This document shows, in pieces, positions 54,859-62,933 of a stretch of DNA of 64,000 nt; within the stretch, counting starts at the first letter, position 1; each line of letters starts with the position of its first letter. The notes under the pieces are model-generated. The model was not told the DNA's origin. It did no database searches and saw only the letters and a list, made by a program, of their open reading frames with translations. The position numbers were made by a program, and so were the translations under genes. Source of the DNA: Sporomusa acidovorans (GTDB taxonomy: Bacteria; Bacillota; Negativicutes; Sporomusales; Sporomusaceae); NCBI RefSeq assembly GCF_900101845.1, contig NZ_FNAM01000019.1, positions 1 to 64,000 on the forward strand, written 5' to 3'.

Positions 54859-55941
54859 TCACAGGCCAAACATACTAATCAGCGCCTTTACCAACAAACC
54901 GGCAACCATTCCCATAAACGGATCGGCAATTGCCGTCACCGTCATGGCTACACCACCAATAATGGTATCAACACTTCCCACACCGCCGGCAAATGCCAGA
55001 CTGGCATTGACCGGTACGGTTACAACAGCCCCCAATACCAAAAGAAAACCGGCAATGGATTCATTGGGCACATACCTGCCGATCTTGACCAGCAGCCCAG
55101 CCGCCAGAATAACCGCCATAATGACCATCATGAGTACGCCGGCGGCAACCGGATGCGGCGCCGCTCCTGTAGCTGAAATAATAGCCTGTACCGGCGCACC
55201 GCCAAAAAGCGAGGATACAATATCAGCAATACTGCTGATAATTGTCAGATGATCCAGGTTTACTTCCGTCTTGGCCAGTGTCTGGGCAGTAATATTGCCG
55301 AAGGCAATATTGGCACCAACATTAAGCGCACTTAACCCCAGCGCCCCCCGAATCACATTCTTGGTAAAGGATAGTTTTTGTAAAACAAACCGTTCACGCA
55401 CCGGAGCAACCGCCACCTGCCGGTGCCTTTTTAGCCACACGCTGACAAGCGACGAAACGGCGACACAGCTAATAATTGCATAAATCAGCTTATCCGCCGG
55501 GTTAGGGGTAAGATAATAACTCATAACCGCCGTAATAATCGAAACACTGCCGACGCGGGGATTTCTCACCGTCATTTCCACCGCGACTTTCGCCAGTATA
55601 ATGCCAACGCCGGCCATCATGGCATTGGTAATTACCGGGCCAATAAAAGCAACAAGCGCTTTAAACATGCCTGCCAGCCCGACAATAAGCAAAATGGCGC
55701 CTTCCAGAAAAACCATCGAAATTCGCTCCTGGACCGTACGTCCCATAGTTCCTACCAACGTTAACGTTTCGGCCTGAAAGGAAATAGGGGCCACAATTCC
55801 CAGTGCTCCGCAACCTATGGCGCCAATGATAAAGCCCGCCGCCGTAGGCACAGACGCAAATCCAAAGGTCAAAGCATATAATCCCCCTGGTATGGCGTTG
55901 ACCACTACCCCAATAGCAACAATAAAATCCTGCATACTCAT
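54859..55941 (-). CDS. NCS2-like membrane transporter under B12 control
   Basis: 360 residues, almost entirely hydrophobic, with roughly ten to twelve membrane segments. NCS2-like features include LYALTFGFASVPTAAGFIIG and FGGAPVQAIISATGAAPHPV. NCS2 proteins import purines, pyrimidines or related heterocycles. Its leader riboswitch is a near copy of that before cobT, so a cobamide precursor such as a benzimidazole or purine lower-ligand base is a plausible substrate. Inference only; family placement itself is moderate. Confidence 0.7.
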   Translation of the reverse strand: MSMQDFIVAIGVVVNAIPGGLYALTFGFASVPTAAGFIIGAIGCGALGIVAPISFQAETLTLVGTMGRTVQERISMVFLEGAILLIVGLAGMFKALVAFIGPVITNAMMAGVGIILAKVAVEMTVRNPRVGSVSIITAVMSYYLTPNPADKLIYAIISCVAVSSLVSVWLKRHRQVAVAPVRERFVLQKLSFTKNVIRGALGLSALNVGANIAFGNITAQTLAKTEVNLDHLTIISSIADIVSSLFGGAPVQAIISATGAAPHPVAAGVLMMVIMAVILAAGLLVKIGRYVPNESIAGFLLVLGAVVTVPVNASLAFAGGVGSVDTIIGGVAMTVTAIADPFMGMVAGLLVKALISMFGL

Positions 55942-55977
55942 ACTATTTGCCCGCCTCCTATTTCTGCGCCAATATAA

Positions 55978-56375
55978 ATACTCCTAGCCCAAAAGGGCTA
56001 GGAGCTTAGTATCTAATCCTGTCCTTCTGGTACTACCTCTGGCGCGGAGGTAAATAACAGCCAAAACAGGCAGGTCTCCTGGCTTACGGATCTTAAGAAT
56101 ACCTTGCCTTCCCGGATTGCCGGTGGCATGTTAAAGGCATTCTTCCCCGATTACAGTGGCGCGACCGCGTCGTTTAAGGATTTGCCCTGAGACTAACCCG
56201 CTCTAAGATTCCCATCTTCTAAAAGTGGGAATAAGAGCGGCTAAGTCCCTGGATAAGAGCGACTAACCTTCAGATGGGGTAAAACCCCACCTGAAGCTAA
56301 GTCTCCTTTATCAATCCTTCCGAACTTCCCTATTCTCCCCTTATTGCTAAGAGGCACCTGTATGGTGGCGTTATT
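55978..56375 (-). promoter_or_regulatory. Cobalamin riboswitch with hairpin insertion
   Basis: Near-identical to the cobT riboswitch: GCGCCACTGTAATCGGGGAA, B12 box AAGCCAGGAGACCTGCC (near 56069-56085) and the same CTCCTAGCCC/GGGCTAGGAG stem (55980-56003). About 120 extra bases (56188-56310) are inserted in the peripheral AAGGATT/AATCCTT stem. Confidence 0.94.
56191..56303. repeat. Two tandem hairpin units inserted in the riboswitch
   Basis: Unit 1 (56191-56247) and unit 2 (56261-56303) both begin GACTAAC and end CTAAGTC. Unit 1 contains CGCTCT/AGAGCG and ATTCCCA/GTGGGAAT; unit 2 contains CTTCAG/CTGAAG and TGGGGT/ACCCCA. They look like members of a small palindromic repeat family. Confidence 0.65.
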
Positions 56376-56484
56376 AAATTTTAGCTCTTACATCCTATCA
56401 CATTCAACAGATAAAAATATTTTCCTGCCAATTGATGTATTTGCGCAAAATGTTAAAGCATTTAGTCAATAAAATTCTATATCC

Positions 56485-57300
56485 TTAGCCAAACATAGCA
56501 ATTCCCAGCGGTGTTACCAGCAAAGGATGGGGGGGTACATGTACCTTTCTCCCAAACGCTTTGCCAAACTCGGTTTCAAATCCCTGCAAATAAGCAGTGC
56601 CGCCCACAACGTAAACAGGATAATCACTAAACTCTTCATAACCGATTAGCATGTTTTTGACCACAGTAGCCATTTTTTCCACAACAGGCAGAATAACCGG
56701 CATAATTTTGCGATGCTGTGCGGGATCACGTTTCAGTAGTTCCGCTTCTTCGAATGAGATCTTATAGGCACCGGCCAAAACCAAAGACACATGTGTGCCG
56801 CCTGTCGGTTCATCGGCCGTAAAAACCAATTCCCCATTGCGTAAAACAGCAATACCGGTCGTGCCGCCGCCAATGTCGACGACAATACCATGGGTAATGC
56901 CCAGAGCTTCGGCTGCGGCCACCGGTTCGTCTACCTGACAGACTGGCTCCAAACCGGCTCCGGCAATCACATGCCCACAGGCCATCGCATTCCGCCCGAC
57001 GGTTCCCGGCGGAATGGCAGTAGCCCCTTTTTCTAAGGTAACCCCCATCAGTTCTTCAACTTCGGCCTTCAACTCTTCGACAATCACCATAGCTCCCCGA
57101 AAATCAACAACCAAACCATCCTTAACCACTGAGGCCCAACGCATACTGCCTGCTACCGGATTACCCGTTTCGTCGGTAACAACCAGTACAACATCAGCCG
57201 TTCCCAGGTCGACACCTACCTTATAGGGGCCTGGCAGGTCAGCTACGGTTCTGGTCTCAATCAACTCATGCAATCTATGAATCTTTTCATAGGCCTCCAC
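56485..57300 (-). CDS. eutJ: EutJ family Hsp70-like protein
   Basis: 271 residues, the EutJ length. Actin/Hsp70 ATPase motifs: YKVGVDLGTADVVLVVTDE (phosphate 1), HGIVVDIGGGTTGIAVL (phosphate 2) and VYVVGGTAYLQGF (adenosine). The N-terminal region includes TRTVADLPGPYKVG. EutJ is thought to be a chaperone or reactivase of ethanolamine microcompartments. No eut gene lies nearby, so here it may serve the pdu system or a distant eut locus. Confidence 0.9.
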   Translation of the reverse strand: MEAYEKIHRLHELIETRTVADLPGPYKVGVDLGTADVVLVVTDETGNPVAGSMRWASVVKDGLVVDFRGAMVIVEELKAEVEELMGVTLEKGATAIPPGTVGRNAMACGHVIAGAGLEPVCQVDEPVAAAEALGITHGIVVDIGGGTTGIAVLRNGELVFTADEPTGGTHVSLVLAGAYKISFEEAELLKRDPAQHRKIMPVILPVVEKMATVVKNMLIGYEEFSDYPVYVVGGTAYLQGFETEFGKAFGRKVHVPPHPLLVTPLGIAMFG

Positions 57301-57406
57301 GCATTAGTCCCCCTCGCACCAACATTCAATTCACTAAAACTATGGTATTTGATTTCCCTAAGCCTTAGGAAAATCCCTGTTACCATAACCATAAATAACT
57401 GACAAG

Positions 57407-58009
57407 TTATTTTAATTTTTTGCGCAAAAAAGAAAAGTACCAGGTTAGAAGCGCGACGGCCAGCACGGCCATCGCCGACAATCCCACCGAATGACTAAAC
57501 CCGGCTAGCTTCTGCCAGTTATACCCCAACCCCAGCCCCAAAACAATAAGAGCACCGCACCAAATCAACGAACTAATAAAAAGGCCCGAAACATAGGCCC
57601 GCCCATTCATTTGGACAAAACCGGCGGGAATCGGAATAGCACCACGGATAACAGGCAGAATCCGTCCGAAGAAAACGGCAAAAACGCCATATTTATTCAG
57701 CCACTTTTCAACATTTACCAACTTAGAATCGGCTGGCATCAGGAAAGAAAAATGCTGCCTGATAACTTTTGTTCTGCCAAAAAACCCCATTCCATAACCA
57801 ATGACGGCCCCCAGCAAATCTCCGGACGCTGCAGCGGCTATGGCAGGGATCATTTCAAATTGGCCACTATACACCAAATAGCCGGTAAAAGCCAGGGTTA
57901 TTTCCCCTGGCAAAGGCAGGCCAATGCCGGTCAGCAACATGGCCGTAAAAATAGTGAAATAGCCATATGAACCTATATCACTAACGATCTCCTGGATTGC
58001 TTGTTCCAT
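57407..58009 (-). CDS. DedA family membrane protein
   Basis: 200 residues with several membrane segments. DedA motifs: LTGIGLPLPGEITLAFTGYL and FFGRILPVIRGAIPIPAGFV (the conserved F/Y-G-R-x-x-P-x-x-R). Some DedA proteins flip undecaprenyl phosphate or phospholipids across the membrane. Stand-alone gene followed by a terminator-like repeat region. Confidence 0.9.
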   Translation of the reverse strand: MEQAIQEIVSDIGSYGYFTIFTAMLLTGIGLPLPGEITLAFTGYLVYSGQFEMIPAIAAAASGDLLGAVIGYGMGFFGRTKVIRQHFSFLMPADSKLVNVEKWLNKYGVFAVFFGRILPVIRGAIPIPAGFVQMNGRAYVSGLFISSLIWCGALIVLGLGLGYNWQKLAGFSHSVGLSAMAVLAVALLTWYFSFLRKKLK

Positions 58010-58117
58010 TAGCGATAACTGAGCCTCCGTTTACATGTTGCTAGTTGTTAATAGTATTTCCGTAAAGTGAAATTAAAGTAACATCTGTAAAAGAAGTGCT
58101 GCTGCAACTTCACTCTT

Positions 58118-58200
58118 AGAAAACCCGGCTAACGCCGAGTCTTTGGCGAAAGCGCTAGCCGCCGGTTGCACTTATCCAGTCGATTCTGACTGGGTAAAAA
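58118..58200 (+). repeat. Dispersed repeat, copy 3 of 4
   Basis: AGAAAACCCGGCTAACGCCG, GCGCTAGCCGCCGGTTGCAC, TTATCCAGTCGATTCTGACTGGG. Same two-hairpin layout as copy 1, with the second stem shortened. Lies between the DedA start and the nitroreductase stop. Confidence 0.8.
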
Positions 58201-58201
58201 C

Positions 58202-58229
58202 AAAAAAATCCGGCTATCCGGATTTTTCT
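58202..58229 (-). terminator. Intrinsic terminator of the nitroreductase gene
   Basis: AAATCCGG/CCGGATTT hairpin with flanking A and T tracts, directly after the stop codon. Confidence 0.85.
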
Positions 58230-58230
58230 T

Positions 58231-58866
58231 TTAGCTAATGATCGTTAAAACATCTTCCAGCGGTTTACGCGGTGGTGAGGATAATTTATCAGTTGCCGGT
58301 ACGCCCAGCGGCGACATGGCGGCCAGATGGTAGCCGTCTTTTTTAAAACCAATATATGCCGAAATCTCTTCGGCCGCGTAGGTCGGACCGGTCATCCAGC
58401 AAGTTCCGTACCCTAGATTAGCGGCAGCCAGCTGCAGATTTTCCAGCGCAGCCGCGATATTTTGAATACCTGGATTGGGTTTCGTGTATTTTATCGCTTC
58501 TTCGCGCGGCATAACTCCGTCAGCCAAAAGCATATCCGCGATGGTGTCATAAGGACCGGCATACACAAGAACCAATACAGGTGCCCCTTTAAACACCGTA
58601 TGATAGCCCACAGTTCCCTTAAAGCCCTTAATCTTTGCTTCATCACGCAAATATGTACTCAATTCGGCGTTTTTCATCTCGACAATCCGGGCAATCTCGG
58701 CGATTTTTTCTTTGTTGGTAACAACAACAAAATGCCAGTTCTGCTGATTCTTGCCCGAAGGGGCATGAATCGCCGCCTTGATTAATTCTTTGATTGTTTG
58801 TTCCGGAACTTGTTCTTCAGTAAATTTCCTTACACTATGCCGTTTGTAAATAAAATCCAGATTCAT
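58231..58866 (-). CDS. Nitroreductase family FMN oxidoreductase
   Basis: 211 residues from the ATG at 58866, eight bases after GAGGAGG. FMN-binding motifs: YKRHSVRKFTEEQVPEQTI, IHAPSGKNQQNWHFVVV and LAAANLGYGTCWMTGP. It is probably a cytosolic NAD(P)H-dependent flavin enzyme. It follows the carbonic anhydrase-like gene directly, so the two form an operon. Substrate unknown. Confidence 0.92.
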   Translation of the reverse strand: MNLDFIYKRHSVRKFTEEQVPEQTIKELIKAAIHAPSGKNQQNWHFVVVTNKEKIAEIARIVEMKNAELSTYLRDEAKIKGFKGTVGYHTVFKGAPVLVLVYAGPYDTIADMLLADGVMPREEAIKYTKPNPGIQNIAAALENLQLAAANLGYGTCWMTGPTYAAEEISAYIGFKKDGYHLAAMSPLGVPATDKLSSPPRKPLEDVLTIIS

Positions 58867-58886
58867 CCTAACCGCCTCCTCAGCCA

Positions 58887-59435
58887 TTATACTATTGTTT
58901 CACCGTGATACCGTTCGCCGCCAGCATCCGGCATTACTTTATAGCGTTCAGTCCACAGGGTCTTGTACTTTATGGCCTGGGCATGAATACTTTCCCGCTC
59001 CGCCTCCGTAGACCTTACTACTTTAGCGGGAATACCAACCACCAAAGAATTGGGAGGAATAACCTGCTTTTCTTTAACTACCGCCCCGGCAGCAATAATG
59101 CTGCCTTCACCTACCACAGCACCATTCAGGACAACTGCCCCCATGCCAATTAAACAATGATCTTCAATAGTACAGCCATGAATAATGGCATTATGCCCAA
59201 TCGTAACGTAGTCACCAATTATCGTCGGGTAATCATCAGCAACATGCACAACACTGTTATCCTGCACATTGGTATACCGGCCGATTTCAATCCGGCTGAC
59301 ATCCCCTCTGGCAACAGTATTAAACCATAAACTGCTAAACTCTTTCATCGTAACTGCACCAATAACTTTAGCACCTTCGGCAATAAATGTTTTTTTATCA
59401 AGTGCCGGTTTAATTCCTTCAAATTCCATCATCAT
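58887..59435 (-). CDS. Gamma-class carbonic anhydrase-like hexapeptide protein
   Basis: 182 residues. A left-handed beta-helix of hexapeptide repeats (VHVADDYPTIIGDYVTIGHN, AIIHGCTIEDHCLIGMGAVV) with three histidine candidates for the trimeric metal site. It belongs to the YrdA/PaaY/CaiE-like group, for which carbonic anhydrase activity is often weak or latent. Several Met codons lie at the start; the first of MMMEF is used here. Confidence 0.9.
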   Translation of the reverse strand: MMMEFEGIKPALDKKTFIAEGAKVIGAVTMKEFSSLWFNTVARGDVSRIEIGRYTNVQDNSVVHVADDYPTIIGDYVTIGHNAIIHGCTIEDHCLIGMGAVVLNGAVVGEGSIIAAGAVVKEKQVIPPNSLVVGIPAKVVRSTEAERESIHAQAIKYKTLWTERYKVMPDAGGERYHGETIV

Positions 59436-59510
59436 TGCTGCGTCCCCTTCCCCCTGGCTATCTTGTTAGTATACCCTATTATAAATAAAAATTTTCCAAT
59501 GTCAACTGAG

Positions 59511-60917
59511 CTAATACCATAACCCAAGCAACCGCCAATAAAAGACTCCTACTGTGAGATACAGCACCACATGCAATAGGGTAATGATTGTACCAACACT
59601 CCACCAGGTCTTTTTATCATTATAGCCCTTTTCCATTAAAAGCGGCCCTAAGGCATTGCCATAGTGGGTCAAGGCACAAGAGATAACCATTAAAAAGGCC
59701 AACACAAAAAAGGCCGGGTATCTTGGCACATCGGTAGCCGCAACAAACGAAAAAACAAGCGGTGAAAAGGCTACAACATAGCCGGTTAATGATACAAAAA
59801 AATAGTGCGGCACAACAGCCAGCATCGCTGCTAGCAGCAAAATGCTATAGGGCCCCAGTCCGGCAGTTGGCAACAGCAGCTTGATAACCCCGGCAAACCA
59901 ACTGAAAAATCCCAGTTTGGTCAAGGCTGCCGAAAAGCCCAAAATAGCCCCAAACCAGATGAGAAATGACCACATTTCTTTCGTTTCGGCCAAATCGTCC
60001 CATTCGAGAACGCCGGTTACCAGCATGAGCGATATGCCGACAAAGGCTACTAAGGTACTATCTACTTGGGTTACCGTACTGGTAGACCATAAAATAAGGA
60101 TTGTTAAAAATATCCCGGCTGCTGTCAACTCGTTGCCGCTAATGCGGCCCATCTCCAGCAATTCACGACCGGCTCTTGCCCGCACTTCCAGCATCGAAGT
60201 AATATCCGGCGGGCATAGCTTATACACAATATAAGGCGTCAGTAAAAAACCGATAAACCCCGGCAATGCCGCCAGGGTCCATAATGGCCAACTAATACTG
60301 ATACCCAGTACATCCTGTGCCAGCTTAGCATTAATTAGATTAGGTCCCATACCGGTCATAAACAAACCGCCGGTAAGCATACTGGCGGTATAACCCAGCA
60401 AAGTAAAATAAGCGCCTGTCCGCTGCTTGCCATTGGGATTACTGATACTACTGGCATCAATAACCCCCTCGGCCAGTGGATAAACCAAACCACCGGTCCG
60501 AGCCGGTGAAGCCGGCGTGCTGGTAGCCAGCACCAGATCAATGAAACTTAAAATATAGCCAATCCGCAGTGTTGTCTTGCCAAACCGGCTGATTAATATA
60601 AGTCCAATTCGCCGGGTAAGCCCTGATTTTTTCAGACCAACACCAATCATCATGGCAATCAGGGTCAACCACAGCATGGCATCGGTATACCCGGACAATA
60701 TCTCCCGCACAGGTAATACAAATATGCTTGCCAGTGTCGTAATAACCATCAGCAATGTCGGTTCAGGGTATGGTTGCAAGATAAGCCCCAGGATTAAGGC
60801 AACAAACACACCGAACAAATGCCACGCCGTTACGCTTAAGCCACTTGGAGCCTGGTAAGAAAAAAACACACCTGCAACACTAAATAATACCGCGATTTTG
60901 GCAAAGCGTAATTTCAC
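59511..60917 (-). CDS. SLC13/DASS-type anion:sodium symporter
   Basis: 468 residues from a GTG at 60917, preceded by AAGGGAGATGAGG; an ATG at 60971 lacks a ribosome site. Around twelve membrane segments. DASS features: VLATSTPASPARTGGLVYPL (S-x-T motif region) and the C-terminal ALTHYGNALGPLLMEKGY. It probably imports citrate, succinate or another di- or tricarboxylate with sodium. Stand-alone gene. Confidence 0.9.
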   Translation of the reverse strand: MKLRFAKIAVLFSVAGVFFSYQAPSGLSVTAWHLFGVFVALILGLILQPYPEPTLLMVITTLASIFVLPVREILSGYTDAMLWLTLIAMMIGVGLKKSGLTRRIGLILISRFGKTTLRIGYILSFIDLVLATSTPASPARTGGLVYPLAEGVIDASSISNPNGKQRTGAYFTLLGYTASMLTGGLFMTGMGPNLINAKLAQDVLGISISWPLWTLAALPGFIGFLLTPYIVYKLCPPDITSMLEVRARAGRELLEMGRISGNELTAAGIFLTILILWSTSTVTQVDSTLVAFVGISLMLVTGVLEWDDLAETKEMWSFLIWFGAILGFSAALTKLGFFSWFAGVIKLLLPTAGLGPYSILLLAAMLAVVPHYFFVSLTGYVVAFSPLVFSFVAATDVPRYPAFFVLAFLMVISCALTHYGNALGPLLMEKGYNDKKTWWSVGTIITLLHVVLYLTVGVFYWRLLGLWY

Positions 60918-61030
60918 AACCTCATCTCCCTTGAAAATTCCTAGTATTAGTTTTTCTCCCTCTGTTAACAAAACCCTTTTCCCTTTGCGTTTGCCTATAC
61001 AGCAGAGTGCGCAAAAAAGTCCTGTACATA

Positions 61031-61056
61031 TTTAAATTTTAATAGTAAAATTTAAA
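61031..61056. promoter_or_regulatory. Perfect inverted repeat upstream of the efflux operon
   Basis: TTTAAATTTTA, ATAG, TAAAATTTAAA: 11-bp arms, ending about 35 bases before the first gene. It is a good candidate operator for a MarR- or TetR-type repressor not encoded in the window. Confidence 0.6.
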
Positions 61057-61091
61057 TAGTTAAATTTACACAGATAAAAAGGGTGAACTAA

Positions 61092-62210
61092 ATGAATATC
61101 CCAAGATACCGTATCGTAATCATCCTATTGATTGTTATCCTGCTATCAATCATTGGACTATTTTCATCTTGGCTTTTCCATCATGATAAAGTTTTAGTGC
61201 ATACAATTAAAGCGGAAAAACTGGAAAACAACAAGGGAAGCAACTTTAGCGGCAAGCTGGAAGCTTTAGAAACAGCAAATATTGTATCTAAACTATCCGG
61301 TAAAATAGATTCAATCAATGTGGATCTAGGAAGTGCTGTAAAAGCCGGAGATACCTTACTGACGCTGGAAGCCCATGAACTAGCCGCCAGCGTGGAGCAG
61401 GCGCGGGCCAATGTGGAAATTGCTTACTCTTCGTTGGAAACAGCGCAAATCGACTATGCTGTACAACGACAAAACCTTGAACGTAATAAGGCTTTAGTCG
61501 AACAGGGGGCATTGGCCAGAGCTGATTTTGATAACAAATATGCTCTTCCATTTGCCAAAGCAAAAGAGCTGGCCCTAAACGGAGCCTCAGCACAAGTAAG
61601 GCAGGCAGAAGCCAATTTGCAGCTGGCTCTGGCAAACTATCAAAATAGTCTAATCGTTTCTCCAATTAGCGGTATCATTGCGGAAAAGAGTGTAAATATC
61701 GGCGAATTAGCCAGTCCGGATGTACTGCTATTCTCGGTAATAAATTTTGATAAAGTTTTTATGATGGCTTCTGTAGCAGCAGAAGAAATTAATCAAATTC
61801 AAATCGGCGATCAATTACCGGTAACAATTGCCGCCGTTTCAACGATTCCTTTTAATGGCCTAGTAACAAACATCGCACAAGCAAGCGGCGCTGCTTCCAA
61901 AACCTACCTGGTTAAAGTGCTCATTGATAATCAGGATCATCGTTTGAAACCGGGTATGTTTGCTGAAATTCAGTGGAAAGAAAACCCGGAGACGAAAATC
62001 GTTGTTCCCAAAACAACTGTTATCAGTAAAAACGGCAAAACCTGCGTTTGGACAGTAAAAGACGGTATTGTTTCCTGTAAGGAAGTATCCATCGAAAGCG
62101 TCGATGTAATTAATGTCATTATTAAAAGTGGAATTGAGGCCGGAGAAGACATTGTCAGTTCCGGGCAGGAAATGCTTACAGAAGGAATGCCGGTTATGGT
62201 TTTCAAGTAA
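61092..62210 (+). CDS. RND/HlyD-type membrane-fusion efflux protein
   Basis: 372 residues. One N-terminal membrane anchor (about 7-28). The lipoyl half-motifs are KLSGKIDSINVDLGSAVKAG and NSLIVSPISGIIAEKSVNIG, with a coiled-coil hairpin between them (about 100-180) and beta-barrel and proximal domains after. The periplasmic adaptor links an inner-membrane pump to an outer-membrane channel, consistent with a diderm cell. First gene of an operon with a second adaptor and an MFS pump. Confidence 0.9.
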   Translation: MNIPRYRIVIILLIVILLSIIGLFSSWLFHHDKVLVHTIKAEKLENNKGSNFSGKLEALETANIVSKLSGKIDSINVDLGSAVKAGDTLLTLEAHELAASVEQARANVEIAYSSLETAQIDYAVQRQNLERNKALVEQGALARADFDNKYALPFAKAKELALNGASAQVRQAEANLQLALANYQNSLIVSPISGIIAEKSVNIGELASPDVLLFSVINFDKVFMMASVAAEEINQIQIGDQLPVTIAAVSTIPFNGLVTNIAQASGAASKTYLVKVLIDNQDHRLKPGMFAEIQWKENPETKIVVPKTTVISKNGKTCVWTVKDGIVSCKEVSIESVDVINVIIKSGIEAGEDIVSSGQEMLTEGMPVMVFK

Positions 62211-62263
62211 AATCCCATACTAAACTAGATACTTCTGCATTGGATAAGGAGAGTAAATAATCT

Positions 62264-62929
62264 ATGGACTACAAGAAAAAAAAGTTATTGCTGGCGGTTA
62301 CAGCGGTCATACTGCTAACTATGGCAGGAGTAGCCGGCTATTTTTGGTATATGCAGATTAATTACGTAGTTACCGATGATGCCCGGATTGACGGCACAAT
62401 TGTCAGCATCAGTACGCAAATAACCGGAAAAATTACCGATATCTATGTCCAGGAAGGAGATATGGTAAGAGAAGGTCAGAACATTATCCGCCAAACCGAT
62501 TTGAGTCTGTCATCCGGCACTAATATTGATTTGTCGGTAATTAAATCCCCCATCAGCGGTACAGTCATCAATAAAAGCGGTCATGTCGGTGAAATCGGGA
62601 CACCGGGGTATCCCATTATGATGTTGGCCGATTTGAAAAACTTATATGTTACCGCCGAAGTGGAAGAAACAGATTTAACAAAAATAAAACCAAGCCAGAC
62701 GGTCGAATTTACTGTAGATGCTTTTCCGGGTGTCCATTTTACCGGACAGGTTATTTCCCTATCAAAGGCTACAGTCTCGACGTTTTCTTTGCTGCCTGCG
62801 AAAAATACCGGTGATAATTTTACCAAGGTTGTGCAGCGGATTCCGGTAAAAATCAATATTAACGACTACCAGGGCTGCCAACTTGTTCCCGGAATGAATG
62901 TTACGGTTAAAATCCATGTTGCAGGGTGA
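62264..62929 (+). CDS. Short EmrA/HlyD-type membrane-fusion protein
   Basis: 221 residues. An N-terminal anchor (about 6-30) is followed by VVTDDARIDGTIVSISTQIT, the typical EmrA start, and the lipoyl halves GKITDIYVQEGDMVREGQ and VIKSPISGTVINKSGHVGEI. The coiled-coil hairpin between the halves is nearly absent, so it is much shorter than EmrA (about 390). It ends two bases from the next adaptor-dependent MFS gene start region. Confidence 0.9.
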   Translation: MDYKKKKLLLAVTAVILLTMAGVAGYFWYMQINYVVTDDARIDGTIVSISTQITGKITDIYVQEGDMVREGQNIIRQTDLSLSSGTNIDLSVIKSPISGTVINKSGHVGEIGTPGYPIMMLADLKNLYVTAEVEETDLTKIKPSQTVEFTVDAFPGVHFTGQVISLSKATVSTFSLLPAKNTGDNFTKVVQRIPVKININDYQGCQLVPGMNVTVKIHVAG

Positions 62930-62933
62930 GATA

